This document shows, in pieces, positions 8,521 through 17,227 of a DNA stretch of 64,000 bases. Under the pieces are notes generated by a model. It was not told where the DNA came from and did not search any database. It saw nothing but the letters and a program-made list of their open reading frames with translations. The DNA is taken from positions 1 through 64,000 of the forward strand of contig NZ_SCNL01000006.1 in assembly GCF_005502745.1 (NCBI RefSeq). The letters run 5' to 3'. Source of the DNA: Sphingomonas sp. 3P27F8 (GTDB lineage Bacteria; Pseudomonadota; Alphaproteobacteria; Sphingomonadales; Sphingomonadaceae). The number at the start of each line of letters is the position of its first letter. Within the stretch, counting starts at the first letter, position 1. A program made the position numbers and the translations under genes.

Positions 8521-11433
8521 CTATCGCCCGGCGGGGGCGGCGCCCTTGCCGCGCGGCAGCACCGTGAGCGTCCAGTCCTTCTCGGGGCGGAGATATTTTG
8601 CCGCCGTCGCCTGCAATGTCTCGGGCGTGATCGCGGCGAGATCGTTGACCATCGTCCCCAGCGCCTCCAGCCGCGCGGGATCGTAGGTGCCGCCGCTCGC
8701 CTGGATCAGCCAGAACTGGTTCCCGGACGAAGCGCGCGCGAGATACTGAAGTGTCGGCACCACGGTGCGCCGCAGTTCATCCGCATCGATCGGCTTGGCG
8801 GCCAGCTCCGCGGCGATCTCGCGGCTCAGCTTGAAGAACAGATCGACCTTGTCGGGCTGCACCTGCCCGACGGCGATGATCCGCCCGCCCGTGGCCATGC
8901 CGAGCGGCCACTGGCTCGACGCCGACGGGCTGTAGCTTGCGCCCGCCACCGAGCGCAGCCGATCGAACAGCCGGTCCGCGAACACCGACGACAGGATGTC
9001 GAGCCGTCGCATTTCGGCATGGTCGGCTGCGCCGCCGCCGGTCGGCCAGGCGATGACTGCCGCCGCTTGCGTATCGGGCCCGCCGTGGGTGAGCACCACG
9101 GGCTTGTCGTTGTGCGCGGGGAAGGCCACCGGCACGACGGGTGTGGCATCGGGCTTGCGCTTCTTGAGCGCGCCGAACGTCCGCGCCACGGCGGCGATCG
9201 CCTCATCCGCCTTCACGTCGCCGAAGACGTCGACCTCGATCGGCCCGCGCGCCATCATCGGCTCCCAGAAGGCACGGAAGTTTTCGGGCGTCAGCGCCTG
9301 CACCTCCGTCTGCGCGGGCGTGCCCCAGCGCACGTCGCCATCGCGGATCAGCCGCTCCAGATCGCGGCTGAGCACGCCGTCGGGCGAGGAATCCAGCCCG
9401 GGATAGCCGGCCAGCATCGCCGCCTTGGCGCGTGTGACCGGCGCGGCGTCCCAGCGGGGGAAGGCGAGCTTGTCGGCCAGCAGCAGCAGATTGTCGGCAT
9501 AATCCCCCGGCGTGGACATCGCGTTGAACATGAAAGCATCCTCGGCGATGTCGAGATCCATGCCGATGCGTCGTCCGTTGGTCAGCGCATCAAGATCACC
9601 CTGATCGAGATCACCGATTCCCGCAGGTGCGAGCGCCATGTCCCCCGCCCACGCAGGGGTGGGCGTTCTGGCGGGCAAGGTCGAATAGCCGCGCTCGAAC
9701 CGGACACGCAGGTACACGCGCCCCGTCTCCGACGAGTTGGCATAGAGCAGCAGGCGCACGCCGTTGCTGAAGACGATCTTCTCCAGCCCGGGACTGCCGG
9801 CGGGCGCGCGCGATTTCACCTTGCCCGGCTTGCCGAGCTTCGGCAGCCGCGAGAAATCGATGTTCGCCTGATCCTTGCGGCTGCCGACCAGCCCGGACAC
9901 ATCCTCCTTCAGCGCGGCGGCCAGCGCGGCGGGCGTCGCGCCATCGGCGGTGCGCGTGTTGACGATCGCGCGCGTGGCCACTCCCGCGAAGATCCGGCGG
10001 GTCGCATCGAGCAGGGCGTCGGGCGTGAACATGCCCTTGTCATGCGCCTGCTTGAGAATGTCATACGACGCTTGCGGCCCTGCCACCGTCTCCCGGATGT
10101 CGAGCGCGCCTACCATGTCATCGGCCTGCTTGGCGCCCGCCTCCACACGCGCGGTGCCGACATCGTTGCGCAGCGCCGCGTCGAACTCGGCATATTCGCG
10201 CTCGATCTCGGCCTGGGTCGGCGCGGTTGCCATCGCATCCGCGATTACCGCGCGCACGTCCTTCAGCGCGGCGTGCCAGTCATCACCGAGCGGCAGGATG
10301 TTGGTGAAGGTCACGTTGGCTGATCGCGAAACGTCATCGAGGCTGACCGAGGCCTGCAGAAAGCTTCCGCCCGCCCGCGCGCGCGTTTCGAGCCGGCGAT
10401 TGATGACGCGCACCGCGAGGAAATCGATGAAGCGCTTCTGGTTGAAGATGATCGTATCGTCGCGCGCGATCCACGGCCGCACCACCGCCATCGCGACGAC
10501 CGGCGGCAGCGCCGGCTCCGCGATCGTCGCGGTTTCGGGCGCTCGCGGATCGGGCGTGCCGAAATTCGTGTCGGCGGGATCAGGCCCCTTGCCGCGCCAG
10601 TCCCCGAAATTCTTGACGATCAGCTTCGCCGCCACCGCCGGATCGATATCGCCGGAAATGATGACCACCACGCGCGCGGGGCGATACCAGCGATCATGGA
10701 ATGCCTGGATCGTCGCGGGTGTGGCAGCCTCAAGCGTCTTGATCGAGCCGATCGGCGAGCGATCCGCCAGCGGCTGGTGCGCGAAGAACAGGCCGCGCAT
10801 CGCGTCGGACCAGCGCACCTGCGGCCCCGGCGCCTCGCGCTGCTCGGCCAGCACGGCGGGCCGCTCGGCGGCGAGCCCCTTATCGTTGATCGCGGGCTCT
10901 GCCATCATGCCCGCGAATATCTTGAGGCTTTCGTCCAGCGTGTCGGGCGTCGCCGCCGGCAGATCGAGCTTGTAGACCGTCTGCGTCGGCGTGGTCTGGG
11001 CGTTCGAATCCGAGCCAAACGTTGCGCCCAGCCGCTGCCACACGCGCTTCGTCTCGCCGTCGGGCACATATTTCGAGCCGCGGAATGAAAGATGCTCGAT
11101 CAGATGGGCGAAGCCCTGTTCCGAATCGCGCTCGTTGAGCGAGCCCGCGTCGATCCGCACGCGCACCGCCACCTGCCCCGGCGGCACGCCGTTCTTGCGC
11201 ACGGCATAGCGCAGCCCGGTGGAGAGCTTGCCGAAATGCCATTGCGGATCGGGTGGGATATCCGATCGCTCGAACAGCCACGGCCTGGTATCCACCGTGA
11301 CCGGCGCGGGCGTGGCGGCGGGCGCGGCAGCCGCCTGCTTCTTGCGGGGGGCGGCCGGCGCCGGGGCAGCGGCGTTGGCGACAAGGGCGAGGGCGACCAG
11401 CGGCGTCGCCACCGCACGCAGAATGAACGACAT
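8521..11433 (-). CDS. Secreted M16-family zinc metallopeptidase, two-domain
   Basis: A 970-residue protein with an N-terminal signal peptide and an Ala/Pro-rich linker (residues about 25-45). The inverted zinc site HxxEH is at 110-114 (HLIEH), preceded by GSLNERDSEQGFAH; a downstream AEQRE supplies the usual third-ligand glutamate region. Two M16 repeats follow in tandem; the second (about residue 520 onward, FSNGVRLLLY) lacks HxxEH and should be structural, as in other single-chain M16 enzymes. It likely degrades peptides in the periplasm. It converges on the acyl-CoA synthetase across a 24-bp palindrome. Substrate unknown. Confidence 0.92.
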   Translation of the reverse strand: MSFILRAVATPLVALALVANAAAPAPAAPRKKQAAAAPAATPAPVTVDTRPWLFERSDIPPDPQWHFGKLSTGLRYAVRKNGVPPGQVAVRVRIDAGSLNERDSEQGFAHLIEHLSFRGSKYVPDGETKRVWQRLGATFGSDSNAQTTPTQTVYKLDLPAATPDTLDESLKIFAGMMAEPAINDKGLAAERPAVLAEQREAPGPQVRWSDAMRGLFFAHQPLADRSPIGSIKTLEAATPATIQAFHDRWYRPARVVVIISGDIDPAVAAKLIVKNFGDWRGKGPDPADTNFGTPDPRAPETATIAEPALPPVVAMAVVRPWIARDDTIIFNQKRFIDFLAVRVINRRLETRARAGGSFLQASVSLDDVSRSANVTFTNILPLGDDWHAALKDVRAVIADAMATAPTQAEIEREYAEFDAALRNDVGTARVEAGAKQADDMVGALDIRETVAGPQASYDILKQAHDKGMFTPDALLDATRRIFAGVATRAIVNTRTADGATPAALAAALKEDVSGLVGSRKDQANIDFSRLPKLGKPGKVKSRAPAGSPGLEKIVFSNGVRLLLYANSSETGRVYLRVRFERGYSTLPARTPTPAWAGDMALAPAGIGDLDQGDLDALTNGRRIGMDLDIAEDAFMFNAMSTPGDYADNLLLLADKLAFPRWDAAPVTRAKAAMLAGYPGLDSSPDGVLSRDLERLIRDGDVRWGTPAQTEVQALTPENFRAFWEPMMARGPIEVDVFGDVKADEAIAAVARTFGALKKRKPDATPVVPVAFPAHNDKPVVLTHGGPDTQAAAVIAWPTGGGAADHAEMRRLDILSSVFADRLFDRLRSVAGASYSPSASSQWPLGMATGGRIIAVGQVQPDKVDLFFKLSREIAAELAAKPIDADELRRTVVPTLQYLARASSGNQFWLIQASGGTYDPARLEALGTMVNDLAAITPETLQATAAKYLRPEKDWTLTVLPRGKGAAPAGR

Positions 11434-11658
11434 ATGCCGCTTGTACGAAGGCGCAGGCCGAACGGCAACGCCGCCGGCGATAACTTCGTATTTCCCCTTT
11501 CACGCCATGTTTTGGACCCGAACCGCGGGTAGCAACCGGCAAAGAGGCTGCGGACCCGTTTGCAGCGGCGCGGCGTTTCCCTGCCGGCAGGGGCCCGGAA
11601 AACGCAAGGACTGGACTGGTACGACGTGGATCTCGACGTAAGGCACGCGAACACTGCA

Positions 11659-12486
11659 ATGGGGCATAATTCGGGCAGGCTGGCCGCCGGCGCGATAATG
11701 GTGCCCGATCTCAACGTTATTTCCGGCGCCCCCTCCCCCGGCAGCGCGATGCGCGCGGAGCGCGGGCGGCCGCTCATCATCTCGCTCGGCAAACATTTTC
11801 GCGGGTTGTTCGACCGGCTGATCGCCACATCCTCGCTGGTTTCGAACGCGCCGGTGCTCGACGTGCGCGATTTCGCCTGGACGCAGATGCTGCGCGAGAA
11901 CTGGCAGGCGATCCGCGACGAGGCGATGACGGTCGCGCTGCGCGGCAATGCCGCCCCGAGCCTGTCGACCATCTCGCCCGATCACCGGGCGATCGCCGAA
12001 GTCGACAAATGGCGCTCCTTCTTCATCTGGGGTTACGGCTATCGCATCGATGAGAATGCGGATCGCTGCCCCCGGACGGCCGCTCTGGTGGAGCAGATCC
12101 CGGGGCTGAACTCCGCCTTTTTCTCGATCCTCGCGCCGGGTACGCACATTCCCGATCATCGCGGCGTCACGAAGGGGCTGATCACCTGCCATCTCGGGCT
12201 GGTCGTGCCCCGCGACGGCGACGTGCGGATGCGCGTCCACGACCGGATCGTGCGCTGGTCCGAGGGGCAGACGCTGGTGTTCGACGATACCTATCAGCAT
12301 GAGGTGTGGAACGACACCGAAGGCACCCGGGTGGTTCTGCTGATCCAGTTCGAGCGCCCGCTGCGCAACCCGGGCAAGTGGATCGCCGACACGTTCCTGC
12401 GCATCGTCCGCCGCTCTCCCTTCGTCCAGGAGGCGCGCGACAACATCCAGACGTGGAACGCGGCGGTCAAGCAGCTGGACGTGTGA
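11659..12486 (+). CDS. Aspartyl/asparaginyl beta-hydroxylase-like dioxygenase
   Basis: A cupin-fold, 2-oxoglutarate/Fe-dependent oxygenase of the AspH/LpxO type. The core contains IPDHRGVTKGLITCHLGL and FDDTYQHEVWND, carrying the two iron-binding His residues and the arginine used for 2-oxoglutarate. In bacteria this family hydroxylates protein side chains or lipid A acyl chains; the target here is unknown. The start is uncertain: ATGs at 11659, 11698 and 11749 are in frame and none has a good ribosome-binding site, so about 245-275 residues are possible. It lies 59 bases before nfuA on the same strand. Confidence 0.85.
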   Translation: MGHNSGRLAAGAIMVPDLNVISGAPSPGSAMRAERGRPLIISLGKHFRGLFDRLIATSSLVSNAPVLDVRDFAWTQMLRENWQAIRDEAMTVALRGNAAPSLSTISPDHRAIAEVDKWRSFFIWGYGYRIDENADRCPRTAALVEQIPGLNSAFFSILAPGTHIPDHRGVTKGLITCHLGLVVPRDGDVRMRVHDRIVRWSEGQTLVFDDTYQHEVWNDTEGTRVVLLIQFERPLRNPGKWIADTFLRIVRRSPFVQEARDNIQTWNAAVKQLDV

Positions 12487-12545
12487 AGCGGGCGTCGAAT
12501 GCGACGCACCTTGATCCCCGCCTCGCGGACCGCCACATGGGCGGC

Positions 12546-13118
12546 ATGCTGATCGAAACCGAAGCCACGCCAAACCCCGCGACACTCAAGTTCATTCCCG
12601 GCCGCGCCGTGATGGACAACGGCACGCGCGACTTCGCGACGCCGGAAGAGGCGGAAGCCTCTCCGCTCGCGACTGCGCTGTTCGATCTGGGCGACGTTAC
12701 GGGCGTGTTCTTCGGGCGCGATTTCGTTTCGGTAACGGCTGCGCCGGGCGTCGAATGGCACGGGCTAAAGCCCGATGTGCTGGCGATCCTGCTCGACCAC
12801 TTCACCGCACAGATGCCGCTGTTCCGCGGCCCGTCCGCCGATTTCTCGGTCCCGGCGGCCGAGGAGGAGATCGTCGATAACCCTGCCGACGCCGACATCG
12901 TGGCGCAGATTCGCGATCTGATAGACACGCGCGTCCGCCCGGCCGTGGCCAACGATGGCGGCGATATCGTCTATCGCGGGTTCGATCAGGGCAAGGTCTA
13001 TCTCAAGATGCAGGGCGCGTGCTCCGGTTGCCCCTCGTCCACCGCGACGCTGAAGAACGGCATCGAGCAACTGCTGAAATATTACGTGCCTGAAGTGACC
13101 GAGGTGCGCGCGGTCTAA
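12546..13118 (+). CDS. nfuA: NfuA-type Fe-S cluster carrier
   Basis: A 190-residue protein with the N-terminal Nfu_N domain (MLIETEATPNPATLKFIPG) and a C-terminal NifU-like domain holding the cluster-binding C159-x2-C162 (GACSGCPSS). It transfers [4Fe-4S] clusters from the scaffold to client enzymes, of which this window has many (biotin synthase, formate dehydrogenase, aldehyde oxidoreductase). I chose the ATG at 12546 because the family begins M-(F/L)-IETE; an ATG nine bases upstream would add MGG. It follows the hydroxylase-like gene by 59 bases and may share its promoter. Confidence 0.95.
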   Translation: MLIETEATPNPATLKFIPGRAVMDNGTRDFATPEEAEASPLATALFDLGDVTGVFFGRDFVSVTAAPGVEWHGLKPDVLAILLDHFTAQMPLFRGPSADFSVPAAEEEIVDNPADADIVAQIRDLIDTRVRPAVANDGGDIVYRGFDQGKVYLKMQGACSGCPSSTATLKNGIEQLLKYYVPEVTEVRAV

Positions 13119-13131
13119 CAAAAGCGCGCGA

Positions 13132-14097
13132 TCACTTCCCGATCACGAAATCCTTCAGGCTGCTCACGTCGGTCAGCGCGTCCGGCGTGACGACCACCGT
13201 CGCGCCCGGCACGAGCACGCTCTCGATCGCGGCCCGGATCGCGGGGGCCATGTCGATGTCGCCCAGTTGCAGTTCCTCGTCAGGCGTCTGACCGGGCAGC
13301 GCGATCCGCGTCCATTTGCGCGCGCCGGAAGCCTCCGTGGTCTGGAGCGAATAGAGATAGGGATGATCGATCTGGCGGTTCACACCCACCGACGCGCGCC
13401 CGATGATCCGTCCGCCGCGGATGACGAACAGGGCGCGATCCGTGGTGCTGACGACGATCGAGACGGGGCCGGTGGGAGCGCGCGCCGGCTCCCAGAAGTC
13501 GCGCGCGCCGGGTATCGCCTGCCCGCCATTGGCGGCGGCGGCGATCACATCGGCGGCCGGGACGACGGCGGGGAGCGATTCGCGTTTGGTCACCACCACG
13601 GTCATCCCCAGCGGGGTAGCGCCATAGAGCATCTCGGCGAATTTGGGCGGCAGCCGGATGCATCCATGCGACGCCGCGTGGCCCGGCAATGCGCCGGCAT
13701 GAAGGGCGACGCCGTCCCACGTCAGCCGCTGCATGAACGGCATGGGCGCGCTGTTGTAGAGATTGGAATGGTGCACCTTCTCCTTCTGCAGCACGGTGAA
13801 GATGCCGGTCGGCGTTTCATGCCCCGCCTTGCCGGAGGAGACGGTGGTGATCGCGATCGGCAGCCCGTTGCGATAGACCACCGCGCGCTGCGTCTCCAGA
13901 TTGACGACCATCAGGATCGGCCCGGCGGGCGCGGTTTGCGGCGCCCACATATAGTCGCCCGCCTTCAACGCCCTGGCGGCGCGCAGGACGGAGGCATTGT
14001 CTAGCGTGGCACGGCCGGTGACGGTTATCGTCCTGGGTTCGGCGGGGGCGGGCTGGGGCGCAATGGCCACGGCGGCGAAGAGGGTAAGCAACGACAT
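13132..14097 (-). CDS. Periplasmic L,D-transpeptidase (YkuD domain)
   Basis: A 321-residue protein with a short signal peptide (MSLLTLFAAVAIAPQPAPAEP). The YkuD active site is intact: His133 in VALHAG, then HAASHGCIRLP with His144 and catalytic Cys146. Enzymes of this family form 3-3 cross-links in peptidoglycan or attach proteins to it. A second half (about 200-321) is a repeat-like domain without an evident catalytic Cys. The gene converges on nfuA, their stops being 13 bases apart, and is followed upstream by a nitronate monooxygenase-like gene on the same strand. Confidence 0.92.
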   Translation of the reverse strand: MSLLTLFAAVAIAPQPAPAEPRTITVTGRATLDNASVLRAARALKAGDYMWAPQTAPAGPILMVVNLETQRAVVYRNGLPIAITTVSSGKAGHETPTGIFTVLQKEKVHHSNLYNSAPMPFMQRLTWDGVALHAGALPGHAASHGCIRLPPKFAEMLYGATPLGMTVVVTKRESLPAVVPAADVIAAAANGGQAIPGARDFWEPARAPTGPVSIVVSTTDRALFVIRGGRIIGRASVGVNRQIDHPYLYSLQTTEASGARKWTRIALPGQTPDEELQLGDIDMAPAIRAAIESVLVPGATVVVTPDALTDVSSLKDFVIGK

Positions 14098-14187
14098 GCG
14101 CCCCCCTTAGCGCGATTGCCGCGTCGATTGAATCGCGGAATGAACGGCCTGCGTTTGCCGCCGATCGCCACCCGTCCATGAACAAAA

Positions 14188-14202
14188 GGTGGGGACGCCA
14201 CC
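14188..14202 (-). terminator. Weak terminator after the nitronate monooxygenase-like gene
   Basis: On the minus strand GGTGG and CCACC form a 5-bp stem (14202-14188) followed directly by TTTTGTT. It lies about 36 bases after the stop at 14239. The stem is short, so this is only a candidate. Confidence 0.4.
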
Positions 14203-14238
14203 ATCCCCCCATGCGCGCGCCTCTTCGATCAGTCTCCC

Positions 14239-15375
14239 TCAGTCCGCGACCAGCGCTTCCATGCGCTCCAGCGCCTCGGCGAAATCCAGCTTGAAGTCCT
14301 GCACGACCTGGCCCGCGCCGCGCACCTGCTCGACAAGGCCGACGCCCTGTCCGACGAAATAGGTGACGAGTTCCCGCGCGGCAGCATCGCCCTTTTCCGC
14401 CGCAAGATCGGCCGCGCGGATCGCGGGTTCGCTGATGATCGACTGGAACGGCATCGGCAGCGCACCGGGCGAATCCGGCGCTTCCCACGCATCGGTCCAT
14501 GCCGAGCGAAGCTGGCGCGAGGGCTTTCCGGTGCGCCCCTTGGAGCGCACGGTATCGCGCGAACTGGCGGCCACCATCTTGTCACGAAACACGTCGGAAC
14601 ACTCGCTTTCCGGCGTGGCGAGCCACACCGATCCCGTCCATGCGCCCGCCGCCCCCATCGCCATCGCCGCCGCCATCTGCCCGCCGGTCATGATCCCGCC
14701 CGCCGCAAGGACGGGCACGTCGCCATGCCCCGCCCGATCGAGCGCGCGCACCACTTCCGGGATCAGCACCATCGTGGAAACCTCGCCGCAATGGCCGCCC
14801 GCCTCGCCCCCCTGCGCCACGATGATATCGACGCCGGCCGCAACCTGGCGCAGCGCATGTTCCTTCGCCCCCACCAGCGCCGCCACCGGCACGTTATGGG
14901 CGCGCCCCATTTCGATCATCGCCCTGGGCGGCACGCCGAGCGCGTTGGCGATCAGCCTGATCGGATGACGAAAGGCGATCTCCAGCATTTCCAGCGCGAC
15001 ATTGGGATCGAACGGCGCGGGCGCGGTGCTGTCCGCGCGCTCTTCCGGGAGCGTGAGGTGATGCCGTCCCGCGAGATCGCGGACGAACGCGCGATGCGCC
15101 TCCGGCACCTGCGCCGCGATCGACGCGCGGGTCAGCCCCTTCGCGCCGCCGGTGACGAGATTTTCCGGTATCAGCACGTCCAGCCCATAGGGTTTTCCGT
15201 CGACATGCGCGTCGATCCACGCAAGTTCGGCCTCAAGGCTTTCCAGTGTATGCGCCGTCGCGCCGAGCACGCCAAAGCCGCCCGCGCGGCTGACTGCTGC
15301 CACGACATCGCGGCAATGGCTGAAAGCAAGCAGCGGAAAATCGATGCCCAGCATCGCGCAGATCGGTGAACGCAT
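14239..15375 (-). CDS. Nitronate monooxygenase-like flavoprotein
   Basis: A 378-residue FMN-dependent TIM-barrel protein of the NPD/2-nitropropane dioxygenase family. Evidence is the N-terminal FPLLAFSH, the GGFGVLGA loop, the FMN-phosphate segments IIVAQGGEAGGHCG and VPVLAAGGI, and GAAGAWTGSVWLATPES. These enzymes oxidise alkyl nitronates or serve as NAD(P)H-flavin reductases, so the true substrate is open. The ATG at 15375 is preceded by GGAGAGGAATCACG, a good ribosome-binding site; the frame is open upstream but those extra residues do not look native. It is followed by the L,D-transpeptidase gene 141 bases away. Confidence 0.9.
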   Translation of the reverse strand: MRSPICAMLGIDFPLLAFSHCRDVVAAVSRAGGFGVLGATAHTLESLEAELAWIDAHVDGKPYGLDVLIPENLVTGGAKGLTRASIAAQVPEAHRAFVRDLAGRHHLTLPEERADSTAPAPFDPNVALEMLEIAFRHPIRLIANALGVPPRAMIEMGRAHNVPVAALVGAKEHALRQVAAGVDIIVAQGGEAGGHCGEVSTMVLIPEVVRALDRAGHGDVPVLAAGGIMTGGQMAAAMAMGAAGAWTGSVWLATPESECSDVFRDKMVAASSRDTVRSKGRTGKPSRQLRSAWTDAWEAPDSPGALPMPFQSIISEPAIRAADLAAEKGDAAARELVTYFVGQGVGLVEQVRGAGQVVQDFKLDFAEALERMEALVAD

Positions 15376-15557
15376 CGTGATTCCTCTCCTGTATTTTTCG
15401 CCATTGTCGTGGTCATGGCGCCAAAAGGAAAGGCCCGGGTGGCCGCCGTTGCGCGACAAACGAAGCAAAGAACGCGCCAGATCGAGGCGCCGGGTAATGA
15501 AATCGCCCGCCACGCTCACTATGATGAAAGGCGCGGGCATGGGGATTTGACCGAGCG

Positions 15558-16190
15558 ATGAACTTTATCGACCGCGCGATGCAGTCACGTCGCGGATTGC
15601 TGAAAGCCGGTGGCCTTGCGGCAATCGGGGCCGTCCTGCCAAAAGGCGCGCTCGCCGCGTCGACGCCGTTCGCCGCGCCCCGCGCGGTGAGGCCTGAACT
15701 GATGCGCCGCGCGCTGGCCGCGCTAGAGCGCCACGGCGACCGGGTGCAGCGCGACAGGATCGCAATCGTCGATTTCAACGCCCCTTCCGCCCAGCCACGC
15801 TTCCATTTTGTCGATATCGCCAGCGGCGCCACCATTTCGAAGCTTGTGGCGCATGGCAGCGGGTCAGATCCGGCGCATACCGGCTTCGTGCACCGCTTTT
15901 CGAATGAGGGCGGCTCGAACGCATCCTCAGAGGGCGCTTTTCTCGCCACCGATTATTATAACGGGAAGCACGGCCGGTCACAGCGGCTGATCGGGCTTGA
16001 CCCCACCAACGACAATGCGCTCGTCCGCGCGATCGTCGTGCATGGGGCATGGTATGCCAATGCGGAGATGATCCGGGCGCGCGGGATGCTCGGGCGCAGC
16101 CAGGGATGCTTCGCCGTGGGCGAGAATGAGCTTGCCGAGGTGTTCGAGCGGCTCGGCCCCGGCCGGATGATCTACGCCGCGAAGGTCTGA
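15558..16190 (+). CDS. Murein L,D-transpeptidase catalytic-domain protein, Tat-like signal
   Basis: A 210-residue protein with a twin-arginine-like leader (QSRRGLLKAGGLAAIGAV, RR at 11-12). The catalytic-domain family related to YkuD is indicated by IVVHGAWYA (His162) and GRSQGCFAV (Cys184). Such proteins are predicted cell-wall transpeptidases or carboxypeptidases. It is a different subfamily from the L,D-transpeptidase at 13.1-14.1 kb, which has the classic SHGCIRL motif. Its last 19 bases overlap the 3' end of the convergent glycosyltransferase gene. Confidence 0.88.
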   Translation: MNFIDRAMQSRRGLLKAGGLAAIGAVLPKGALAASTPFAAPRAVRPELMRRALAALERHGDRVQRDRIAIVDFNAPSAQPRFHFVDIASGATISKLVAHGSGSDPAHTGFVHRFSNEGGSNASSEGAFLATDYYNGKHGRSQRLIGLDPTNDNALVRAIVVHGAWYANAEMIRARGMLGRSQGCFAVGENELAEVFERLGPGRMIYAAKV

Positions 16191-17227
16191 CGCAGCCGCC
16201 GCACGCCGCCGACGAAGCGGGAGACGACCAGCTCCTCGAACCCGGCATAGCCAAGCCCAAGATGCGGCGGCCGCACGCTCAGCGCGTCGCCCAAAGTCAA
16301 CGATCCCGCGCGCAGGCCCGCGCGCGCCACCGCCGCCCACCGCCGCGCCGTTTCCCAGCGGATCAGGCGGATATCCTGCGCGTCGCACGCATGGCGCGCC
16401 AGGAAATCCTGTTGCAGCGCGACCATCACTTCACCCAGCCGGCGAAGCGTTGCTCGATCCGGCGGGGGCGCGCGGCCCATCAGATTGGACACGACCAGCG
16501 CGGCGGCGTCGTGCGCGCCATCACCGAACAGCTCGGCATAGGAATCCGCCAGCACGCGTGTCGCACTGGCGCTCATCGTATCGACGAAGCGCTGCGAGGC
16601 GCCGCCGCCATGCTGGCGATAGATCAGCAGATCGGCATCGATCCGCGCCACCCGGCCCAGCCGCGCGATCCGGTGATAGAGGTCGAAGTCCTCGGCATAG
16701 AGCAGTTCGGGCCGGGTGAACGGCTCCAGCCCGCGCGCGATCTGGGCGCGGATCATCACCGATGACCAGACAAGCGGATTCTCGATCCGCAGCAACCATT
16801 CCGTCAGCCGCGCCGTGGTATTGGCCGGGTGACGCGGCGCGCGGATCGCGCCGTCTCTCAGCACCGCCGTATCGCTGCCGACGAGCGCCACCTCGGGATG
16901 CGCGTCCAGATAGGCGACCTGCCGTGCGAAGCGTTCCGGGCGGCACAGATCGTCCTGATCCAGCGCCGCGACATAGCGTCCGCGTGCCTCGGCGAAGGCG
17001 CGGTTGCGGGCGCGGACCGGGCCACCATTTTCCGCCAGCGCGATCACGCGGACGCGCGCATCCGGCCATGCGCGCAGCATTGCGAGCGTGTCGTCGGTAG
17101 AACAGTCATCGACGACGATCGCCTCGAAATCGCCCAGCGTCTGGGCGGCGAGGCTCTCCAGCGTCTCCCCGATCAGCGCGGCGCCGTTATACGCCGCCAT
17201 GATGACGCTGACGGTGGGCGCGTTCAC
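16172..17227 (-). CDS. Family-2 glycosyltransferase
   Basis: A 351-residue GT-A fold glycosyltransferase. The N-terminus VSVIMAAYNGAALIGETLES and the acidic DD at 40-41, then ALDQDD (D90-D93) as the DxD-like metal/nucleotide-sugar site, are diagnostic. ENGGPVRARNRAF is the usual second motif. No transmembrane segment is obvious, so it is cytoplasmic or peripheral. The GTG start at 17227 overlaps the stop of the fusion gene (GTGA), so the two are translationally coupled and likely act in one pathway, for example transferring a modified sugar. Its acceptor is unknown. Confidence 0.9.
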   Translation of the reverse strand: MNAPTVSVIMAAYNGAALIGETLESLAAQTLGDFEAIVVDDCSTDDTLAMLRAWPDARVRVIALAENGGPVRARNRAFAEARGRYVAALDQDDLCRPERFARQVAYLDAHPEVALVGSDTAVLRDGAIRAPRHPANTTARLTEWLLRIENPLVWSSVMIRAQIARGLEPFTRPELLYAEDFDLYHRIARLGRVARIDADLLIYRQHGGGASQRFVDTMSASATRVLADSYAELFGDGAHDAAALVVSNLMGRAPPPDRATLRRLGEVMVALQQDFLARHACDAQDIRLIRWETARRWAAVARAGLRAGSLTLGDALSVRPPHLGLGYAGFEELVVSRFVGGVRRLRQTFAA

